Shown here: piece after piece, positions 1-10,232 of the stretch | How positions within the stretch are numbered: position 1 is the stretch's first letter | How the letters are laid out: each line of letters opens with the position of its first letter | Source: Adiantum capillus-veneris | Lineage: Eukaryota; Streptophyta; Polypodiopsida; Polypodiales; Pteridaceae | Reading direction: 5' to 3' | DNA: 64,000 nucleotides | Assembly (NCBI GenBank): GCA_014529385.2 | Contig: CM043942.1 | Coordinates: 3,204,501-3,268,500 of the forward strand | Translations under genes and position numbers: made by a program | Notes under the pieces: model-generated | The model's database searches: none | The model's input: only the letters and a program-made list of their open reading frames with translations | Told to the model about the DNA's origin: nothing

Positions 1-1102
1 CTTCTGATTCTTTAACCTCTTGTTCCACTGCTTCAGTTCTTTGAATAGTCTTCTTACTTAATCCTTCTTCTGTTACACTCATTTTGACCTCTTCTACAAG
101 ACCAATGATACTTGGTGTGCGGGTACCAATTGATGGTGGGCGTAGGATGATTGTAAGTAGTGATTGTGGCGGACGTAGAATTTGTGTTGGTGGGGCTAGT
201 GCTCGGGGTGGGGCTGTTCTTTCTCTAGGGGGTGACAATTGGTTCCTCCTACCTCCTCTATTATAGTTTTGTCGTGGTTTGGGACAGTAGTACATACCGT
301 GATCGTCTTCTCCGCAGTTGTATCAGTGATACTCTCTGTTTTGTCGTCGTGCTCTTCCAGGGTCTTGATCTCTTTCTTGACTCCTCCCTTGCTGTATTAA
401 GTGGACAGACAAATTCTGTAGTTGGTCAGTAATACGGGCCAACATATCTTGTTGGTCATCTCTTACCCCAAGAGCCGGTGGTGGTGGTGGAATGGTGGTT
501 GTCGTAGTTTCTCGTCGACGCAATGTTCCTGCTTCTGTTGACTCAGTTTCTTTGGCTTTCATTCGCAGCTTCTTGTCCTTAAGGCGAGCAATCTCAACGG
601 CTAACTCGTACGTAGCCGGGAATCTACCTTTCACCTTCTCCTTGAGAAGTGGCCATAAGCCATGCGTGAACCGATATTTTTTTAGGAAATCGGGTGCGGC
701 TTCCCCCCTTGCCAGTGACTCAACCCACCGTTCCCATAAATCCACAAATTTGGACTCATAGGTGGCATATTCTAAAAGACCCTCCTGCTTCAAGTCTCTC
801 AACTTGTCCCACAACTTTTCTGAAGTGGTACCTCCCCCAAAGAGCCTCTTAAAAACGGTTTTTAAGGGTTCCCAATCATCCTTGGTTGCTTGTGGAAGTG
901 CATTGTACCATGATCTAGCTTCTAGCTTCATGAGATGCTTAAAGATTCTAACCCGGGATTCATCCGTATCTTTGTTGCTCACTACACATGCTACTTCAAA
1001 GTCATCTAGGAAGTCTGTTACCAAATCCTCCCCCTTCTTTCCTTTAAATGTTGGAAATGCTACACTTGCCATGATTACTGAGAGAGAGCTAGAAAGACAC
1101 AC
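1..1102 (-). pseudogene. Ty3/gypsy gag fragment, runs off the left edge
   Basis: The minus-strand frame 1102-323 (259 codons) reads as a plant retrotransposon gag. The conserved capsid stretch with the LEARSWYNALP motif lies near residues 57-67, followed by a helical region and a basic tail. The likely start is the Met at 1069, which begins MASVAFPTFKGKKGED. The frame stops at TGA 323-325, exactly where the first Cys of a CX2CX4HX4C zinc knuckle is expected; the other Cys, Cys, His and Cys residues follow at 316-284. The same frame then stays open to position 1 as a proline-rich linker. I infer a nonsense mutation in the first knuckle Cys of an otherwise open gag. The protease and pol would lie outside the window to the left. 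Confidence 0.85.
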
Positions 1103-1501
1103 TTCTTAACTTGCAAAAGTTTTTTTTCTTCTTTACAAGGAGGCGTGTATACCCTCTTATACTAGGACATAGATTAAAACTTCAAACGGTACATTGCCTT
1201 GTACCAAAGGTAGGACAAATGGTTGATCTGATGCCAGAACCTCAAAAAATCACTCCCCACCCAGCATGGTGTCAATGACGTGCTGGTAGTGAGCCTTCAA
1301 ATCCAGTATTACCTTGATTGAGCGTACACGTGTTGGTATGTGTGATCTGTCTTGAGGTAGGTTGTACTGATTCATGTGAAGCTTAGAGGTGCTTAGTCAC
1401 TGTCCAAGCTTGTGGGAGAGGGTGGTGTTCTTTCCTGAAACAAACTCAGTAGATCCCTAGTTTCTCTAATGAGAGTGTGAGCCAATGCTTCTGTTATCTG
1501 T
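1103..1501. other. Non-coding leader-like stretch
   Basis: No coding signal. For a minus-strand element this is where leader, PBS and 5' LTR should lie. On the minus strand TGGCATCAGATC (about 1221-1232) weakly resembles the initiator-Met PBS TGGTATCAGAGC, but no LTR end of the form CA adjoins it, so I do not call a boundary. Confidence 0.3.
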
Positions 1502-1893
1502 GCTACAGCATCAGGTGCCCCTACCCTCCCCCTCTCTACCTCTCGCCCATACCCTCTTCCACTCGCCCCTACCCTCCCCCTCACCCCCTCTCGCCCCTAC
1601 CCTCCCCCTCTCTCCCTCTCGCCCCTACCCCCTCCCCCTCACCCCTCTAGCCCTTACCATCCCCCTACCCACCCCACTCGCCCCTACCCTCCCCCTCTCG
1701 CCCCTACCCACCCCCACCTTCCCTCTCGCCCCTACCCTCCCCCTCTCGCCCCTACCCACCCCCTCATTCCCTCTCGCCCCTATCTAGCAACCTACCCCTC
1801 TCGCCCCTACCCAGTTCCCCTCGCCCATACCCCCTCACTTCCCCTCTCACCACTACCCACCCCTCACTCCCCCTAAACCCTATCTAGCCCTCT
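1502..1893. repeat. C-rich degenerate minisatellite
   Basis: About 390 bp of strongly pyrimidine-rich plus strand built from variants of CTCGCCCCTACCCTCCCC, with unit spacing varying from about 15 to 40 bp. The minus strand is therefore rich in GGGGAGGGTAGGGG, a G-quadruplex-forming pattern. The ORF across it encodes only Pro/Leu/Ser repeats and is not a gene. CCCTA units recall, but are not, the plant telomere repeat. Confidence 0.85.
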
Positions 1894-2659
1894 CAAGTTC
1901 AGCTTTCATTCTGTCATCATCATGGAGCTTAACCCTATTTGTGGTGTTACTCGGGTTTATGGTCATCCCTATTTTCGAGAAGAGTGTTGTTGCAAAACGA
2001 GTGGCAAGGGTCATCTGCAACTACAAGCATGGCCCAGGCTTTACAATCATACATACTGGGTTCCTGCCTAGTTAGAGGCTTAAGGCTGTAGCCGGCTACA
2101 GTGTCACTTTCACAGGACACAGTTAGTACAGTTGGTCCAGGCTGGTTCACACTGGACGGACCCTCTGGCCTAGGAGTGACACGTGGCAGGGTACTGACGG
2201 TGGTCTAGTGGACCTCGTGGCCAGGTCACCACATGGCTGACATTTATGAGCGGTTGGTGGCTCTTTATGGTGGTACATAGGAGTGGTAGCGGTTGGTCAT
2301 CGGATCTTCTTCTTCACCTTTGGTCCAGCATCGTTCGGGGGGTAAGGAGTCTTAAACAGATCACTGCTTCACCATCCCTGCACATCTGAGCCTCGACACC
2401 CCATTTGTACCTGTGAGTCCTAGGCTGGAGCGGAGTGTGCTACCACGCCAGAGTCTGTTCATGGTTCTTTGAGCTAGTCGAGTCCACATGTTCTGGTCCA
2501 CTGTCGTGTCTTTGTTGTTATCCATTGTTTCTGTGTTGTTATCCGTTGTTTCTGTGTTTCATTCTGTTTGAGAGAGTTTTCATTTGTTTGAGTGAGATTG
2601 TCACGCACATTGCACTGAGGGGCACCCACACTGTAGAGAGCACGACGCATTATCCGCGC
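1894..2659. other. Unassigned non-coding sequence
   Basis: No gene or element signature recognised. It contains a 21-bp tandem duplication at 2513-2554 (TGTTGTTATCC followed by R-TTGTTTCTG). The copia integrase homology of the next feature stops near 2660, so a breakpoint lies here. A 3' LTR of the outer copia element would be expected to the left and is not seen. Confidence 0.4.
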
Positions 2660-3078
2660 TACAGGGTTTTCCTTTGCCTCCAAATGCCATTGCTAGCACA
2701 AAATCTTTCAAAAGCTTGGCTGCAATATTCACCTCCATGTCGGATTTGAGGCATTTAACCTTGGTACCTGTTTCATTCTCCACAAAGGCTTTCCACCTTT
2801 GAAATATGGAAAACACATCGGACTTATTCTTCATGACATAAACCCATGTTTTTCTAGTCGCATCGTCTATGAATGTTACATAGTACAATGAGCCACCAAG
2901 TGATGGTGTACTTGCAGGACCCCAAACATCAGAATGAACCAACTCAAGTTTTTTATTTTTTCTTTCATTTCCTACTTTTTGAAATTTTACCCTCTTTTGT
3001 TTACCATAAACAAAATCTTCACAGAACTCTAAGTCCACTTCTTTCAAACCTGGTAGAAGCTTCTTTGTTTGAAGGATT
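2660..3078 (-). pseudogene. copia integrase, N-terminal half (outer element)
   Basis: Shows the end of the GAG-pre-integrase zinc region (FCEDFVYGKQKR) and the start of the rve core: LVHSDVWGP with the first catalytic Asp, then FIDDATRKTWVYVM. The frame shifts right after the second catalytic Asp (KSD): the downstream GGEY-like sequence is readable only in a neighbouring frame. Homology fades around 2660, before the catalytic Glu, so no working integrase could be made. It is the left fragment of the gene interrupted by the 3079-8547 insertion. Confidence 0.85.
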
Positions 3079-3270
3079 TGAAGGAGTACGAGCGTAAGTG
3101 CGACGCGAGAGAGAGTGCGAGAAGAAGAGCACGACGATATGGTGAACTCGCTCTACTGTAATGTGTAGAGCATAGTGAGTTCTTAGTAGGTTTTAACAAA
3201 AGAATATGTGTACATACGTGGCGGCCCGTCCACTTAAATGGGCGACAACATTGGGCTTTATACCCCAACA
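3079..3270 (-). repeat. 3' LTR of inner copia
   Basis: 192 bp, plus strand begins TGAAGGAGTACGAG and ends ATACCCCAACA. It pairs with 8360-8547. It carries four bases (GAGC type) missing from the other LTR. Confidence 0.93.
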
Positions 3271-3281
3271 ACCTCCCACTT
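3271..3281 (-). promoter_or_regulatory. Polypurine tract of inner copia
   Basis: Minus strand AAGTGGGAGGT directly precedes the 3' LTR (TGTTGGGG). Position and purine content fit the plus-strand primer of reverse transcription. Confidence 0.85.
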
Positions 3282-3359
3282 AAAGCCCAATGTGGAACTT
3301 TAAGTGTGAGAGAAGCTACTATACAAGCTAATATACAAGAGATGTAGAGAAGTGATGTA

Positions 3360-4727
3360 CTACCCTACACCTAACCGCTTGCGAAAATGCGCAAAGCTCT
3401 CTAAGGGAAGTCCTTTTGTAAGTAGATCAGCAGGATTTTCTGTGGTGTGAACTTTGACAAGCTGAAGTTGCTTATCCTCGAGCATTTCCCTGATGAAATG
3501 ATACTTCACATCCACATGCTTTGTCTTTGAGTGATAAACTGGATTGCGAGCCAATTGTATAGCACTTTGACTATCACAATATAACACAGGCATCTCTTCT
3601 TTGATTCCCAAATCTGTTACTAGTCGATTAAGCCAAATTGATTCTTTGCATGCCTCTGATGCTGCAACATATTCAGCCTATGTAGTAGACTGAGTAACAC
3701 AATCTTGTAATCTAGAACGCCATGATACTGCTCCACCAACCAATGTAAAGACATACCCTGACGTAGACCTTCGGTTGTCTAAGTCACCTGCATAATCTGA
3801 GTCTGTAAAACCCTTTACACTTAGCTCCTGACTCCCATAGCATATACACATACTCTTTGTAGCTTTCAGGTATCTCAATATTCCTTTCACTGCCTCCCAA
3901 TGTTTCTTGCCTGGGTTTGACATGTATCGACTTACTACTCCCACTGCAAATGCAATGTCTGGACGAGTAGCAATCATTGCATACATCAAAATACCCACTG
4001 CAGACGCATATGGAATCTTATCCATTTCAGCCTATTCTTCCTTAGACACAAGACAATCTTGTTTGCTAAGTTTCACATATGGTGGCAATGGAACACTCAA
4101 TGCCTTTCCCTTCTCCATATTGAAACGTTGCAAAACCTTGTCAATATACTCTGTTTGAGATAACCAAATCAACTTCTTTGATCTGCCTCTCTCAATGCGC
4201 ATACCAAGTATATGACTTGCCTCACCCATGTCTTTCATGTCAAACGATTTTGCCATCTTTGACTTCAAAGCTGAAATTTCTTCCAAGTGCTTGCCAGCAA
4301 TCAACATGTCATCCACATACAAAATAAGGATCAGCCAACTGCCATCCTTAGCCTTCTTTGTATATAGACAGTGATCGAACTCACTACGTTTGTAGCCTTG
4401 AGAAAGCATAAACTTGTGGAATTTATGTTACCATGCCCTCGGTGATTGTTTTAAACCATAAAGACTCTTTAACAACTGGCATACCCAATCTTCCTTGCCT
4501 TTCTCAACAAACCCTTCTGGCTGCTGCATGTAAATTTCCACATCTAAATCACCATGCAAGAACGCTGTCTTGACATCCATTTGGTGCAACACCAAATCTA
4601 ATATGGGAACCAATGCAAGAAATCATCTCAATGTAGTCATCTTGACCACCGAAGAGAAGACTTCATCAAAGTCAATGCCTTGTTCTTGCTTAAAGCCCTT
4701 GGCAACAAGCCTTGCTTTGTACTTTGG
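3360..4727 (-). pseudogene. copia reverse transcriptase and RNase H (inner element)
   Basis: RT motifs are present in one frame: [17 protein letters not shown] (catalytic Asp), [12 protein letters not shown], and YVDD in ILYVDDMLIAG near 4310. RNase H follows with TDSDYAGD, CDSQSAIQLARNPVYHSKTKHVDVKYHFIRE and the terminal ADLLTKGL. The frame is interrupted by TGA 4623-4625, TAA 4428-4430, TAG 4032-4034 and TAG 3678-3680, and ends normally at 3360. All main catalytic residues are still readable, so decay is by point mutation rather than deletion. Confidence 0.93.
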
Positions 4728-6091
4728 CTAACTATCATGAGCGCTGATCTTAGACCTGTAAACCCATTTACAAGGTAGAGCCTTTTTGCCCTGTGGTAAT
4801 TTAACTAGCTTCCATGTCTTGTTTTTATGCAAAGATGTCATCTCTGACTGCATGGCCAATTGCCGATTCCCGGAGTCCTTCATTTGCACTGCTTCCTTGT
4901 AACATGAAGGCTCATTGCAATCAGTCAACATGACATAGTTCATAGATGGAACAAATCTATCAGGAGGTCCCGTGACACGTCTAGATCTACGCACAATAGG
5001 TGGCTCAGGCTCTTCAGCCACAACCTGTGGTTCCACTCTATCCTGTTCTTGCTCCTCTTGAGCCTTGACATTTTGTCTTGCACGTGCAGGTCCATCTTCT
5101 TGGAAGACAACTCTTCTAATCTCCTCAACCCTCTCTGGTTTAGAATGATATTTGGATTCATTAAAGTGAACATCATTGCTTCGGACAACCTTTCTAGATT
5201 CGGGATCCCAAAGTTTGTACCCCATCTCACCAGAATTACCATAGCCTAGAAAGATGCACTTTCTACTCTTTGGCTCAAGTTTGTTCCTAAATTCCTTTGG
5301 AACGTGAGTATATGCCTCACATCCAAAGACTCTTAGATGCTTGTATGAGGGCATTTTGCCTGACCATACCATCTCTGGCACTGAATCCTTCTGAAAAACC
5401 TTGCTAGGAGATATATTTACAAGATGAACAGCTGTTGATACAGCTTCAGCCCAAAACCCATTTGGCAGCTGTGCATTAGACAACATACTTCTGACCTTCT
5501 CTTGTATGGTCCTATTCATCCTCTCAGCAACACCATTTTGAGGAGGATTGTAAGGAGCAGTAAGTTCACGTTTTATACCTTTTGACTCACAAAAGTCCTG
5601 AAAGACCTTTGAAACATACTCTCCACCATTGTCAGTGCGTAAGCATTTAAGCTTCTTGCCACTCTGATTCTCCACAAGTGTCACAAACGTTTTGAAAACA
5701 CTAAACGCTTCATCCTTGTGCTTGAGAAAGTAAACCCATACTTTCCTCGAGTAATCATCTATAAATGTCATAGAGTAAGAAGCTCCCCCTAGAGATAGGT
5801 TAGGCATAGGTCCACACAAATCACTATGAACAAGTGCCAACTGTGTATCTCTTCGACTGCTTCTATGCTTATGTGGCTGCTGTGTTTGCTTACCATACAG
5901 ACAATGTTCACAGAATTCAAAATCATTAAATGAAAAGCCAGGCAAATAACCAGAACGAGACAAGATTTTCATTCCCTTCTTGGACATATGTCCTAACCGG
6001 CTATGCCACAAAGAAACGTTCGGCTGCTCGGTTACATTGATTACATTTTTAGAGACATTTGATACATAAATCATGTAAAGTCCTCCAGACT
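4728..6091 (-). pseudogene. copia pre-integrase and integrase (inner element)
   Basis: The 448-codon frame holds the GAG-pre-integrase domain (LWHSRLGHMSKKGM ... FCEHCLYGKQ), then an rve integrase core with all three catalytic acids: HSDLCGP, RTDNGGEY and NGVAERMNRT. The copia-type C-terminal region with GYKLWDPESRKVV follows, then the first RT motif (WKLVKLPQGKKALPCKWV). TAG 4728-4730 ends it just before [10 protein letters not shown]. It is out of frame with the upstream gag-protease because of a one-base shift near 6090. Confidence 0.95.
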
Positions 6092-7309
6092 TTACTCCAT
6101 GTGCTTCTGTCCAAAAGTGGTGACGTAGCCAGCATCATCAAGTAAACCTGTGCTGATCAAGCTCTTTGTAATTGCGGGAACATGTCTCACATTCTTCAGC
6201 GTGAAAGAAGAGCCATTCTGAAACTTCAATTGAACATCTCCAACACCTAAGATCTCACATGTATGCCCATTGCCTAGCCGAACATGATCTTTAGTGGTCA
6301 CATAAGAGGTAAACCACTCCTTGTTTGGAGACACATGAAGTGATGCCCCTGAGTCTATAATCCAGTCACTCAGTGCATTTCCATCAGATGCTGTAAGAAG
6401 AGCTGAGTCCATTGTATTCTTCCAGAAGTAGATGTCTCCTGACACTAGATTGTCATCCTCTGCAACAGTGTTTGTCACATTTATTTCTTGAATCTTCACT
6501 GAGGACTTGTTCTTCTCACCATGGTCTTCAGCTTTCTCTTTGCCTTTTTCTGCTTTCCATTCTCTGCAGTCTCTTTTCATGTGACCCTTCTTGCCACAAT
6601 GGTAGCATTCTATGTCACTCTTTCCTTTATCACTGCGGGACTTGCTACGAGACTGATTCCTCTTTCCACCTTTGTACTTTTCTTTGGTCCTTCCCCTGAC
6701 AACTAAGGCTATTCCTTTGCCTTTGTCCATTGTCTTTCTATTGGTTTCTTCAGTAAGCAGACTTCCTTCTACACCTGCTATGTTCAAACCATCAGGAGGT
6801 GCAGAATTACTCAAAGCTATGCGAAAAGTGTCCCAACTTTCCGGCAATGTGATCAACAGGAACATAGCTCTAACAGGTTCATCAAACTTGACACCTTGAG
6901 CTGACAATTGACTATAGATTGTGTTGAATTCATTCAGATGATTGGACATAGGTGTCCCTTCTTTCATCTTCAAGTCAACAAGCTTCTTAAGCCAGTATAC
7001 CTGTGAAGCTGCACTCTGCTTCTCATAAAGATCACTCAGCTTTAACCATGCTTGATAAGCCGACATCTCATCTGCTACATTGAAGTAAACGCTTTCTTCC
7101 AAAGTCAGCATAATGGTAGAAAGTGCCAATTCATCCATTTCGCTCCATTCATCTTCGTCCATATCTTCTGGTTTTATCCCCTTGAGCTTTATAGGTTTTA
7201 TCTGCTTCTTTTGTACCAACACGTGCAAAATCTGCTTCTTCCACAATGGGAAATTGGTTCCATTCAGCTTCTTAATATTGTAAAGAGCAGTGTCCTGTGA
7301 TCCAGCCAT
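6092..7309 (-). pseudogene. copia gag and protease (inner element)
   Basis: 405 codons beginning MAGSQDTALYNIKKLNGTNF. A UBN2-type copia gag domain covers roughly residues 10-200, followed by a basic RNA-binding stretch, one zinc knuckle CYHCGKKGHMKRDC near residue 245, and the retropepsin motif DWIIDSGASLH near residue 325, followed by LKNVRHVPAITKSLISTG. The frame is intact to 6092, where a one-base shift separates it from the integrase. Copia elements normally have a single gag-pol frame, so I read the shift as a mutation rather than a programmed event. Confidence 0.93.
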
Positions 7310-8345
7310 AGCTAAGCTTCACAGTAGTTTACTTTCTTGGGAAAAATTCGACAGAGTTTCCCCTGTAAACTGACCTCTGAACGAATATCAACCTGTCAAA
7401 TGAACCAAGAAAGCTTCAGATTCTGCAAAAATTTTGGCAAAGTCTCCCCTGTAAAATGGCTCTGGTGTACTAAAAAACAGACCAAAAAACAGCTCAAAAA
7501 AACATTATCTCTCTGACACTGTAAGCTGTGGGTAAACCTGTCCTGCACCTGTACTGTCTCTCACTGTCCTATAAGCATAGACTCCAACAATGCCTCAACG
7601 GCAGTAAAGCAAAGATGCAATCCCAACTGTCTAACTCACAGTCAATACATCCTAGCTGCCTATCTAAGGGTGCTCGAGGGATCGCTCCAAGACCAATATC
7701 ACCGAAAGGATCTCAACATTCGAGAATCCCCCAGCTCAATAAAACCTCACTCGACCCTCAACAAAGGCTGCAGTAAATCTGACAGTACATAGACTTCCCA
7801 CAAAGTCATACATCCATAAATTTCCCACTGTATGTTGTAACCGCTGCGGCGGTTGTTTGTTGCGTGACTCACAGCCAGCAAACCCTCAACAGACATACAT
7901 CATCTCTGACAATACATCCCATGTGGAAGTACCTGCAATGTCAGGATGAAATCTGGAATATCAAGCAGCAAACACAAGCTACCTGATGAACTACTGGATG
8001 TTGCCTACAGTTTGTGTGTAGATGTGCCCATGTCGTATGTGACACGTCTCCAAGAACTGTGAGCCGTCCTTCGATGTGTAGACAGCCACAAATCAACACT
8101 CTGGGAGTGTCGATATCCTCAGAACCTGCAGTCGTAGGCCGAAAACCCCAAATTTGCAGAGTCGGATCTGCACCCGTCGAGACCACGTAGTCGAAAATGG
8201 CCTGCGCAGACCTTTGTCGAAGCCGAACGGTGGCCTAGATGACCTCAGAATGAAATTTGGGGCCGTGTCTTTGCCTCTCGAATTTCACTCCAATCTGAGT
8301 TGGTGACTCTAGCCTCCTGCAGTGCTGCCCTGAGCCTCGATCTGA
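7310..8345 (-). other. Long untranslated leader of inner copia
   Basis: About 1 kb between PBS and gag start, long for a copia element. No conserved protein reads through it in any frame. Short ORFs on both strands lack recognisable motifs. Confidence 0.6.
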
Positions 8346-8357
8346 GCTCTGATACCA
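8346..8357 (-). promoter_or_regulatory. Primer-binding site, initiator tRNA-Met type (inner copia)
   Basis: Plus strand GCTCTGATACCA, i.e. TGGTATCAGAGC on the coding strand, two bases inside the 5' LTR. It matches the 3' end of plant initiator tRNA-Met. Confidence 0.93.
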
Positions 8358-8359
8358 GT

Positions 8360-8547
8360 TGAAGGAGTACGAGCGGAAGTGCGACGCGAGAGAGAGTGCG
8401 AGAAGAAACGACGATATGGTGAACTCGCTCTACTGTAATGTGTAGAGCATAGTGAGTTCTTATTAGGTTTTAACAAAAGAATATGTGTACATACCTGGCG
8501 GCCCGCCCACTTACCTGGGCGACCACATTGGGCTTTATACCCCAACA
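8360..8547 (-). repeat. 5' LTR of inner copia
   Basis: 188 bp, TG...CA, flanked on the right by the second GGATT. Close match to 3079-3270. Confidence 0.93.
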
Positions 8548-9114
8548 GGATTTGCATTCCTTTGGCACTCATATGCCCAAGCCGGTAGTGCCACACCGCA
8601 CTGTCAACTTCTGTAGTTGCTGCACAAGCTAAAGGTTGTGTGCTAATAGTACACAAGTAAAGTGTACCGACCTTTTCTCCCTTGGCAACCAACAGACATC
8701 CCTTTAAAATCTTCCACCGTTTGTTTCCGAATGCAATGTTGTGACCTTGATCGTCCAATTATCTTGTAGAGATCAATTTTTTCCAAAGAGAAGGAACATG
8801 CCTAACATCTTTAAGCTTCCATTCATTTTAGTTAGCCGTTTTTAAAGAAACTATACCTTTGTCGATAATCTCACAAGCTTCATCATCTCCCAAGTATACA
8901 TACCCAAAATTACCTTTGGTGTAATCTTGGAAATGTTGCTTGTGTGGTGTCGCATGGAATGAAGCCCCGGAATCTACTATCCAAGAATTGGACACATTGT
9001 CTAATGAGAGAATTAGAGCATCTTGCTCTAATTTACCTGCCAGATTGGCCTCCGATGTTGGCTTGTTGTCTTGAGAATCAGTCTCCTTCTTCTTCTTGGA
9101 CCAGCAATCCTTCT
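8548..9114 (-). pseudogene. copia protease and pre-integrase (outer element)
   Basis: Reading down from 9114: the end of a zinc knuckle (KKDCWSKKKKE), the protease motif SWIVDSGASFHATP near 8970, LGDDEACEI, then LKDVRHVPSLWKKLIST and the pre-integrase VWHYRLGHMSAKGMQIL at 8548. Two in-frame stops (about 8836 and 8759) interrupt it. It is cut at 8548 by the nested copia and continues at 3078. Confidence 0.88.
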
Positions 9115-9390
9115 TTACGTGGACTTCATCAAGTCCTCCGTGGTCTTCATCTCCAAAACATTGAAGGCCACCGTTGACCTCAAGATTAACCGGATTGTTC
9201 CCAGTGCCTTTCGATCAAGGACAATCCATGCTTGATCTGCCATTGTTGTCGGCTTCTTTGCAAGACCGCCTAGTGGCAAATAAAGGTCCTTCTGGTAGAG
9301 ATAGTCTTCAATCTGCATCTTCCAATGTTGGTAGGTTTTTCCGTCGAACTTCTCAATCTTGAGATTCCCTTCCTCCGCCATAACTCCCAC
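9115..9390 (-). pseudogene. copia gag N-terminus (outer element)
   Basis: 91 codons beginning MGVMAEEGNLKIEKFDGKTYQHWKMQIEDYL, a typical copia gag start (likely true start MAEEGNL, nine bases in). It breaks off at EDLMKST, immediately next to zinc-knuckle sequence in another frame. I infer that roughly the central and C-terminal two thirds of gag were deleted. Confidence 0.87.
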
Positions 9391-9440
9391 TCAATTCAAG
9401 GAATCCTTTCCTTGAGATACTTTAGCTACAAGAAAACCTT

Positions 9441-9452
9441 GCTCTGATACCA
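9441..9452 (-). promoter_or_regulatory. Primer-binding site (outer copia)
   Basis: GCTCTGATACCA on the plus strand, TGGTATCAGAGC on the coding strand, followed by GT and the LTR start TGGGAAATATGACATAG. Confidence 0.92.
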
Positions 9453-9454
9453 GT

Positions 9455-10154
9455 TGGGAAATATGACATAGCTAAATAGATATTTGAGTAGATTACTTAA
9501 TGGAGATAGATAGATTTCATACACAAGATATTATAGAGTAGAGAGAGAGAGAGAGAGTACACATGATATACGTGGTTCATCCAATGTGGGCTACGTCCAC
9601 GGGAGAGCAGTCACTCAATGGTTGTAGTACTTCAAAACAAGAAGTAGTTTACAAAGGGATTATACCCTTAATAGATCTCCCACCTTGCTTCACTCTCACC
9701 ACCTCACACCCACCTTCTTGAATCAACTTCACACTATAAAATGTGTGTAGAAATGGCCTCCTTTTATAGGCCAAAAGGGTTGCCCTCTCTCATGAGAGGC
9801 AACAATGTGTAGCTTCCCTTGTGTAGATAAGTCCAAATCAGACCCTCCAATCCGTCCATGTGTGGCCCCCCTTGAGAATACAAGTCCGTTTTTGAATTTG
9901 GACACCGGCCATTGACTTTTGTCCACCGGCCACTAGTCATTGACTACCGGCCATTGGCCAACCGATCCACCGACCGGTCGTTTTCCGACCACTTTTCGGC
10001 CACCGTCTGGCCATAATATTCCAGCAAAAAGGAGTTTATGCTTTGCTCGAGATTGGCCGCCGTGAAAATTTTGGTTTCCGACGAGTGATTTTTATTTCCG
10101 GCGAGTGATTTTCCTTCACGCACGATGGCTTCTCCTCATAATGGGGGCCTTACA
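9455..10154 (-). repeat. 5' LTR of outer copia
   Basis: 700 bp from TGGGAAATATG to GGGGGCCTTACA. The inner edge is fixed by the PBS; the outer edge is the first CA that ends the LTR-like sequence and is less certain because no partner LTR is in the window. It includes a short GA run near 9540-9555 and a minus-strand TATA box. Confidence 0.75.
9760..9769 (-). promoter_or_regulatory. TATA box of outer copia LTR
   Basis: Plus strand CCTTTTATAGGCC gives CTATAAAAGG on the coding strand. It lies centrally in the LTR, with the R-U5 part and PBS downstream, as expected for an LTR promoter. Confidence 0.65.
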
Positions 10155-10232
10155 AATGTGTGTTTTTACCACAAAAAATTACAGAGGGTAAATCAAGCTC
10201 CATACTTAACAAATAAAACCAATGATGGGTGA
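10155..10232. other. 78-bp spacer between two elements
   Basis: AT-rich, no feature seen. It may be original host sequence between the outer copia and the chromovirus. Confidence 0.4.

Larger units (their letters stand above)
3079..8547 (-). mobile_element. Complete Ty1/copia element nested in an older copia
   Basis: 5469 bp with LTRs of 192 bp (3079-3270) and 188 bp (8360-8547), both of the form TG...CA, and a perfect 5-bp target duplication GGATT at 3074-3078 and 8548-8552. PBS GCTCTGATACCA (8346-8357) abuts the right LTR and a purine tract (3271-3281) abuts the left LTR, so transcription runs on the minus strand. Domain order gag, protease, integrase, RT, RNase H is that of Ty1/copia. The LTRs differ by 7 substitutions and one 4-bp indel (about 3.7%). 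One frameshift and five in-frame stops inactivate pol. Confidence 0.95.
2660..10154 (-). mobile_element. Outer Ty1/copia element, 3'-truncated, split by a younger copia insertion
   Basis: On the minus strand this reads 5' LTR (10154-9455), PBS (9452-9441), gag (9390-9115), protease and pre-integrase (9114-8548), then, after a 5.5-kb insertion, integrase (3078-2660). The amino-acid frame continues across the insertion: the pre-integrase motif RLGHMSAKGMQIL ends at 8548 and QTKKLLPGLKEVDLEFCEDF resumes at 3078 once the duplicated GGATT is counted once. RT, RNase H and 3' LTR are absent, so the element lost its 3' half. Several stops, an internal gag deletion and an integrase frameshift show it is dead. 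Confidence 0.88.

Noticed and set aside
1221-1232. Possible PBS of the left-edge gypsy element
   Set aside because: TGGCATCAGATC has two or more mismatches and no adjacent LTR end, so the boundary is not supported.
1485-1787. 100-codon Pro/Leu-rich ORF
   Set aside because: Simple translation of the C-rich minisatellite; no conserved protein.
7528-8186. ORFs of about 80 codons in the copia leader, both strands
   Set aside because: No motifs, no agreement between strands, and they lie in the untranslated leader of a defined element.
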